Shown here: positions 59,016-64,000 of the stretch, one piece after another | How positions within the stretch are numbered: the first letter of the stretch is position 1 | Layout: each line of letters opens with the position of its first letter | Source of the DNA: Nitrosomonas communis | GTDB taxonomy: Bacteria; Pseudomonadota; Gammaproteobacteria; Burkholderiales; Nitrosomonadaceae | Length of the DNA: 64,000 bases | Assembly: GCF_001007935.1 (NCBI RefSeq) | Contig: NZ_CP011451.1 | Location: forward strand, 1,984,001-2,048,000 | Direction of reading: 5' to 3' | The notes under the pieces: model-generated | Databases searched by the model: none | Told to the model about the DNA's origin: nothing | Seen by the model: the letters and a program-made list of their open reading frames with translations, nothing else | Translations under genes and position numbers: made by a program

Positions 59016-59600
59016 CTAAAACTTCTGCACTTCCATGGACGTCAACTTACTTAAAGCGTCATCTGTCCTACGCTCAATCTCATCCGCGTCATCGACTTCG
59101 CCCTGCGAGAGAATCATTTCGCCAGCTAGTCGAAAATCTGCCTCCATGCGCTCTTCAGATGCGGACTTACTAAGTCGAGCACCAGAATCGGCCAAGCGCA
59201 AAGCTGGACGCCACTGTGGCACAAGTGGCCAGATCGCTCCGATGCGAACACCGAGATAGAAAATAATCGATTGCGCGACTGAGCAGCCTCCGGCTCGGCA
59301 AGCGTGGTAGAACATTCGGTCGGCAGCCCGACGCAACTTCCTGTCTGATTTTGCTCTGTCGCACGCCACATCATGAACAATAGAAGCACGTCGGTAATCA
59401 CCCGTATAAGGTGACCCGACTAAGGCCCACAGCGGCCGAGGAATAGATGCACCATTAATAATCACACCCTCAGGTGCATCCCACACCTTGCCATCTGGAT
59501 CCGTGTATGTGAAAAGCTCGAGTATTTGCATCTGACGGTCATCGCCGCTTTCCGTTAGCCAGAGCGTACGAGGTTTACCTGAAAAGGAGCCATTATTCAC
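59016..59600 (-). CDS. DUF1353 (phage-type) protein
   Basis: A 194-residue protein. The first half has the DUF1353 pattern: FTYTDPDGKVWDAPEGVIING then ASIPRPLWALVGSPY, with SIVHDVACDRAK (about residues 88-100, VHD motif). DUF1353 proteins are common in phages and prophages; no other phage genes are near, so it may be a stray. A different frame directly after its stop encodes a likely membrane helix (see findings). Function unknown. Confidence 0.75.
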   Translation of the reverse strand: MNNGSFSGKPRTLWLTESGDDRQMQILELFTYTDPDGKVWDAPEGVIINGASIPRPLWALVGSPYTGDYRRASIVHDVACDRAKSDRKLRRAADRMFYHACRAGGCSVAQSIIFYLGVRIGAIWPLVPQWRPALRLADSGARLSKSASEERMEADFRLAGEMILSQGEVDDADEIERRTDDALSKLTSMEVQKF

Positions 59601-59856
59601 AGTTCGTCCTTGAGATATAGTTTGGGTGAAGTCTAACTAAAATTAAATCCCCAAAATGGAGAAATATTTTATATTCTGGGATAAATCTTTCACTACAAAT
59701 TGCATTCTATCTTGTTCCATTTTTATGGATACATATCAATTTAGATTTCATCATAATAAACTTTGTTCCACAAATTATGATAAAACCCTTACAAAATAAC
59801 TGTGGTTTCCGCATCGTGGACACAAAAAAAGCATATATATTTTTTAAACTGAAGTC
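59601..59856. other. AT-rich gap
   Basis: About 256 bases, very AT-rich, with no gene or recognisable motif, ending at repeat copy F. Confidence 0.35.
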
Positions 59857-59958
59857 ATTCCATTTCTAAATTAAAAATGACGCGAAGGCGAGCCGTAGAC
59901 AGTATCAATAATACGGCAATGTGAACCGGCAGAGTTAGTTTTGATTTGGAAATGAAAT
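59857..59958 (+). repeat. MITE-like dispersed repeat, copy F
   Basis: ATTCCATTTCTAAATTAAAA at the left, GATTTGGAAATGAAAT at the right, the shared interior GCGAAGGCGAGCCGTAGACAG in the same orientation as A and C (here one base over 20 would be needed to quote more). It abuts a truncated IS982 transposase at its right end. Confidence 0.85.
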
Positions 59959-60541
59959 GACCAGTCGCTTTGGACGCTGCTGTGGGATCAGCTTCATTGA
60001 TTCGACTAAGATCAGTGTGTGCCATAATCGCCGCATTGGGTCGCATAAAGTAATGGCAGGGTTTGCTGCCCGGGGAAAGACCAGTGTGGATTGGTTTTAT
60101 GGGTTCAAGTTGCACCTGGTCATTAATGACCAAGGGGAATTGCTGGGAGTCAAAATCACGGCGGGCAATGTGGATGACCGTGATCCGGTGCCAGAGTTGA
60201 CGCGCTCCTTATTTGGCAAGCTCTTTGGTAACCGGGGTTATATCTCGCGGTCACTCTTTGAGCAACTCTGGGAGCAAGGCATGCAGCTCATCACCAAGGT
60301 ACGCAAGAATATGAAAAACAAACTGTTGCCGCTGTTTGACAAGCTGCTGTTACGTAAACGCTCGATCATTGAGGCCGTCAATGACCAATTGAAAAATATC
60401 TCGCAAATCGAGCATTCCCGCCATTGCAGCCCAGTTAACTTTTTTGTTAATCTGATAGCCGGACTGGTGGCTTACACCTTTCGCGAGAAGAAACCCTCCC
60501 TTAATATCAGACTCCCTCAAGCTCTTCCAATCGTGATGTGA
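59957..60541 (+). pseudogene. 5'-truncated IS982-family transposase
   Basis: Holds the C-terminal about 185 residues of an IS982-type transposase: ISFIDSTKISVCHNRRIGSH (first Asp), FYGFKLHLVINDQGE, KITAGNVDDRDPVPELTRSL, NRGYISRSLF (usual GDKGYIS; the Asp is changed to Asn), IIEAVNDQLKNISQIEHSRH (Glu). The N-terminal third is missing; the sequence begins abruptly at repeat copy F, and the second catalytic Asp reads Asn. It is inactive. Confidence 0.88.
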
Positions 60542-60565
60542 TGATTCTTATGTAGAACTCACGCT

Positions 60566-60704
60566 ACTATACACAGCATCGCCGTGTACCGACAAAGCCG
60601 TAGCGCGGCGAATTATCTTGAAGTTCGTGAGCTAGCGGGTGCAAGTTTGAATATCGAAGGCTGCTTCAATGCCTGCCAGATGATCAACAATCGCTTGCAC
60701 TAAG
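60566..60704 (+). other. Short fragment of unknown origin
   Basis: After the IS982 remnant one frame, with no ATG but with an in-frame GTG, encodes about 40 residues ending NIEGCFNACQMINNRLH. It looks like the tail of a lost gene and overlaps the stop of the EAL protein on the other strand. Confidence 0.3.
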
Positions 60705-62640
60705 ATGGCATACGCGCCCATTCATTTTCCCAATTGCTGAATTGTTCTACTGGCATCGGCCTACTTACCAGATAGCCTTGCGCTATATCACACCCCAGCT
60801 CTGCCAAGTGATCCCATACAGCCTGACTATCTACCCCTTCCGCTACTACTTCCAAATTAAGATTGTGCCCAAGCTCAATGGTCGAATGTACAATCGCAGC
60901 TGAGTCGCTGTTTGTCACCATGGGCATGACAAACGACTGATCTATCTTAATTGAATCGACCGGTAACTTTTGCAGATAGCTTAGGCTCGAATATCCTGTG
61001 CCAAAGTCATCAATGAATAACCGGGTACCAAATTTCTTCAATTTTGTTAATGTCTCCAACGCTCCTGCTGGATCTTCCATCAAGGCGCTCTCAGTTAATT
61101 CAAACTGAATCATCTCCGGCCGAATACCCCAAGTAGAAAACAAGCCCTGTATGCGGTCAATAAGCAGAGGGTGGTATAAATCATGTGCGGACAAATTCAC
61201 CGACAAAGCTCGCTCCACTCCCTCTTCATGCCAGATATAGCTTTGGCTAAAAGCTGCATCGAGCATCCAATTGGTCAGCGGAGTAATCAAGCCGGCATGC
61301 TCAGCGAGCTTGATGAATTCTATGGTAGGGAGCATGCCATGCACGGGATGCTGCCAGCGTACTAATGCTTCGGCCCCGCTTACGCGCCGTGATGCGATAT
61401 CAACCTTGGGCTGGCAATACAGCGATAACCCATTTTGTTCGATAGCTTGGCGTAAATCTGCCATTAACGACAACCGCCGGGTGCATTCCTGTTCTTGTCC
61501 TCCGGTATAGAAGGCATAGCCGCCTCGGGCAGGGCTGGCTTCATGGGTAGCAATATTGGCACGTCGCAGCAAAACATCTGCCTCGGTGGCATGGCCGGGA
61601 AAGAGAGCAATGCCTATATTAACGCGAGGGTCGACTAGCAAACCTGCTACCTCAATAGGGTCATGCAATACCAGGGTTAGCTGTTGTGCAACCTGTACGG
61701 CATAGTCGGCTCCTCCGCTAGGCAAGAGCAAGGCAAACGCGCTTTCTTCGACTCGCGCCAAGGTATCGCTTTTCTTGATAGTATGCGTCAACCGTTGAGC
61801 CAGCTGTTGCAGCAGCTGATCGCCCGCGTGGTAACCCAAGATTTGATTGAGTTCACGAAAGCGGCCAATATTCAGGTGCAAGAGAGCAAGGGCGTGGTGT
61901 TGTTGTTTAGCGGTTTGAATGGCGTCTCGTAAATGCTCGAGCAAGAAGGTACGATTGGGCAATTCAGTCAGCGGATCATAATAAGCCAAGCGGGCAATGG
62001 TAGCCTCACATACTTGTTGGTTGATACGCATGCGCAGGTTGGTAATGCCATAAGCCAAATCATCGGCCAATTCGCCGAGCAACTTCACTTCTTCTTCACC
62101 GAAAGCATCGGGTTCAATCGCTCCCACGACCATGGCGCCGAGTACTTCTCCTTCCATTCGTAGGGGAAAGGCGGTAACCGCTGCAAAGCCAAACTTAATC
62201 GCACACTCGCGTATGGGAGCATAGGCAGGAGCAGCATAGGCAGGATCGGTGAGGATGTGCCTACCCACACTGGGCTGACCGGTGCGGATTGCAGTAGCAG
62301 CTGCAGTATGGCCTATTTCCATTTCTTTATCGGCCCAAGTATGATGAAGTGCTTTCATAAAGGCATTGTCTACGCCGATACCTTCCACCCAACGCATGCT
62401 CTTGTTTTCATCGTGTTCCGCATATACGACGCCTGCCGTACGATAGCCACCTTTATCTACAATGACTTGGCACATGTCGTGTAGCAATTCTTGCTCGTCC
62501 GAGGCGTGTAATAAAGTATGATTGCCCGCACTCAAAGTTCTGAGAGCACGGGTTACACCCTCGAGCTCCGTCAGTAATTCCTTAGTCGTTAGCGCTGAAT
62601 CCGGATTGTCCTTATTTGACTCATTAACAGGGTATTCCAT
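60700..62640 (-). CDS. GAF-GGDEF-EAL protein, probable c-di-GMP phosphodiesterase
   Basis: A 646-residue cytoplasmic signalling protein. Residues about 45-205 form a GAF sensor, about 220-385 a GGDEF domain whose signature reads ARVEESAFALLL, so the cyclase motif is lost, and about 400-640 an EAL domain. The EAL catalytic set is intact: GAEALVRWQHP (EAL), SVNLSAHDL, FELTESALM, DDFGTGYSS, IKIDQSF, VVAEGVD and IAQGYLVSRPM. It should degrade c-di-GMP, with GGDEF perhaps binding GTP as a regulator. GH65 lies upstream in the same orientation, 35 bases away. Confidence 0.93.
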   Translation of the reverse strand: MEYPVNESNKDNPDSALTTKELLTELEGVTRALRTLSAGNHTLLHASDEQELLHDMCQVIVDKGGYRTAGVVYAEHDENKSMRWVEGIGVDNAFMKALHHTWADKEMEIGHTAAATAIRTGQPSVGRHILTDPAYAAPAYAPIRECAIKFGFAAVTAFPLRMEGEVLGAMVVGAIEPDAFGEEEVKLLGELADDLAYGITNLRMRINQQVCEATIARLAYYDPLTELPNRTFLLEHLRDAIQTAKQQHHALALLHLNIGRFRELNQILGYHAGDQLLQQLAQRLTHTIKKSDTLARVEESAFALLLPSGGADYAVQVAQQLTLVLHDPIEVAGLLVDPRVNIGIALFPGHATEADVLLRRANIATHEASPARGGYAFYTGGQEQECTRRLSLMADLRQAIEQNGLSLYCQPKVDIASRRVSGAEALVRWQHPVHGMLPTIEFIKLAEHAGLITPLTNWMLDAAFSQSYIWHEEGVERALSVNLSAHDLYHPLLIDRIQGLFSTWGIRPEMIQFELTESALMEDPAGALETLTKLKKFGTRLFIDDFGTGYSSLSYLQKLPVDSIKIDQSFVMPMVTNSDSAAIVHSTIELGHNLNLEVVAEGVDSQAVWDHLAELGCDIAQGYLVSRPMPVEQFSNWENEWARMPS

Positions 62641-62675
62641 GCGTCCTCACGTGTATTTTTAAGATAAATTCAATT

Positions 62676-64000
62676 TTAAGATCGGTGAACTGGCTCCCTT
62701 GGTTGTAAATCAAGCTGCTCATCTCTATGGTAAATCGTCAGCTTCTCTCCTTGCTCTAAGCGATACGTTACCCTACCTTCCTTGATTTCTACTGCGAGTA
62801 TTTGGCCACGGACGGTCAAATGAAATTGCAAAAACTGTACTTTCTTATTTGGGTAAAAGGTAAGCTGCCCTCCATAGTCGCGTAAACCGGCTACTCCATA
62901 AACTACTCCCATCCAGGTGCCACCCATAGAAGCAATGTGACAACCATTTTTCACATTTCCGCCGACGTCTGCAAGATCCATGAGTAAAGCATTAATCAAA
63001 TAATTGAGAGCACGCTCGTCATACCCGACCTCAAATGCAATAATGCTTTGAATGCAAGCTGAGAGTGAAGAATCGCCTGTGGTCAGCTCGTCGTAATAGT
63101 CAAAATTACGCTTCTTCTGTTCAAGGGTAAATTCGTGTCCAAGTAAAAACATTGCTAACACGATGTCTGCTTGCTTGATCACTTGATGCCGATAAATAAC
63201 AAGCGGGTGGAAATTGAGGAGCAGTGGGTATTTATCAAGCGGAGTGTTTTGGAAATCCCATGGTTCCAGATTAAGGAATTGGTCGTCCTGCGGGTGTATT
63301 TGCAAGCGTGAATCAAAGGGAATATACATCTGTTCCGCCGCCCGTCGCCAATCTGATACCTCGCCAGGCTTAAGCTCCGTTTTCAGTACCAGTGTGTGGT
63401 AGTGTTTCTCGCTACTTGCTTGTATCTTATCAACTGCATCAGCAGCAAACCTGAGATTCTCCCGCGCCATGAAGTTGGTATAGGCATTATTGTTGACTAC
63501 TGTAGTATACTCGTCTGGGCCGGTGACGCGATGAATACAAAAGTGTCCATTCTGGCGCACCGAGAAGAAACCCAGGTCAAACCATAACCGAGCGGTCTCC
63601 ACAAGGATTTCCGCACCCCATTCATGCAAGAAATCTTGATCGCCAGTAACATCGACGTATTTGATAATGCCATGTGCAATCGCGGCGTTGATATGGTACT
63701 GGGCAGTACCCGCCGCATAATAGGCTGATGCTTCTTCACCGTTAATGGTGCGCCAAGGAAATAATGCGCCTTTCTGGTTTACCGCACGAGCCCGTTCGCG
63801 TGCCTTATCAAGGATACTGTAGCGATACTGTAAAATATTACGCGCGAGCCGTGGTGAAGTGTAGATTAAAAACGGCAGAACATACATTTCCATATCCCAG
63901 AAATAATGTCCATCGTAGGTTTGGCTAGTTAATCCCTTGGCGGCTATGCCAGTATCGTCGGCTCGCCCTGCCGCTTGGATCAATTGGAACAAATTCCAGC
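62676..64000 (-). CDS. Glycoside hydrolase family 65 phosphorylase, partial (5' end outside window)
   Basis: The frame is open to the right edge (preceding codons read WNLFQLIQ), so only the C-terminal about 441 residues are seen. Features are GHYFWDMEMYVLPFL (active-site region), RVTGPDEYTTVVNNNAYTN with the catalytic Glu, and KQADIVLAMFLLGHEF and the phosphate-site HIASMGGTWMGVVYG; the C-terminal beta domain ends it. GH65 enzymes are maltose, trehalose or kojibiose phosphorylases; which one cannot be told from this part. It lies upstream of the EAL gene. Confidence 0.9.
   Translation of the reverse strand, partial: WNLFQLIQAAGRADDTGIAAKGLTSQTYDGHYFWDMEMYVLPFLIYTSPRLARNILQYRYSILDKARERARAVNQKGALFPWRTINGEEASAYYAAGTAQYHINAAIAHGIIKYVDVTGDQDFLHEWGAEILVETARLWFDLGFFSVRQNGHFCIHRVTGPDEYTTVVNNNAYTNFMARENLRFAADAVDKIQASSEKHYHTLVLKTELKPGEVSDWRRAAEQMYIPFDSRLQIHPQDDQFLNLEPWDFQNTPLDKYPLLLNFHPLVIYRHQVIKQADIVLAMFLLGHEFTLEQKKRNFDYYDELTTGDSSLSACIQSIIAFEVGYDERALNYLINALLMDLADVGGNVKNGCHIASMGGTWMGVVYGVAGLRDYGGQLTFYPNKKVQFLQFHLTVRGQILAVEIKEGRVTYRLEQGEKLTIYHRDEQLDLQPREPVHRS

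Overview
The window reads as chromosome of a betaproteobacterium, most likely a Nitrosomonas-like member of the Nitrosomonadaceae. This is inferred from gene order (argJ / DUF815 / mutT-thiE facing yacG-zapD-coaE-pilD-pilC; hemCDXY divergent from ppc; lptCAB-rpoN), from protein style, and from the heavy load of insertion sequences and short dispersed repeats in a moderately AT-rich background. No rRNA, tRNA or CRISPR array was found.

Layout. 1-4.6 kb: a partial lipoprotein hydrolase, then transaldolase and alpha-glucan phosphorylase; a GH65 phosphorylase runs off the right edge, so storage-carbohydrate genes lie at both ends. 5-6.6 kb: an insertion sequence sitting inside codon 6 of a PAS-domain gene. 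7-15.6 kb: a phasin-like helical protein, serS, apt, guaD, a MepK/L,D-transpeptidase pair that can open and make 3-3 peptidoglycan cross-links, and a PPK2 kinase. 15.7-17.3 kb: an IS110-family element with a structured 5' non-coding end. 17.6-20.6 kb: a copper-efflux operon copA-copZ-csoR whose promoter carries a CsoR-like palindrome between -35 and -10. 21-23.5 kb: cysK-cysE-glcG-like cluster. 24-43.7 kb: housekeeping genes (DUF457 hydrolase, darP/pmbA, tusA, argJ, mutT-thiE, type IV pilus pilC/pilD, coaE, zapD, yacG, a ferredoxin-type reductase, hemCDXY, ppc). 44-46 kb: a decayed, chimeric Res/Mod restriction-modification remnant. 46.4-54.7 kb: small membrane/DUF proteins, clsB with its endonuclease/phosphatase partner, nadA, lptCAB and rpoN. 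54.9-60.7 kb: an accessory patch of secreted or phage-like proteins, an ISNCY-type element that has split a secreted-protein gene at codon 8/9, and decayed IS5 and IS982 pieces. 60.7-64 kb: a GAF-GGDEF-EAL protein and GH65.

The points most worth following are: (i) a six-copy, about 103-bp, terminally inverted repeat (MITE-like), one copy of which supplies the stop codon and last residues of a dehydratase/epimerase-type gene; (ii) a compact, apparently three-way-junction structured element between the convergent pmbA and tusA genes that matches nothing I can name; (iii) two IS insertions whose target duplications and reading frames can be restored exactly by eye; (iv) the Res-Mod fusion pseudogene with a palindromic repeat inserted in frame; and (v) the self-contained CsoR circuit. 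I found no wholly new multi-gene system; the structured element and the repeat family are the nearest to undescribed biology.
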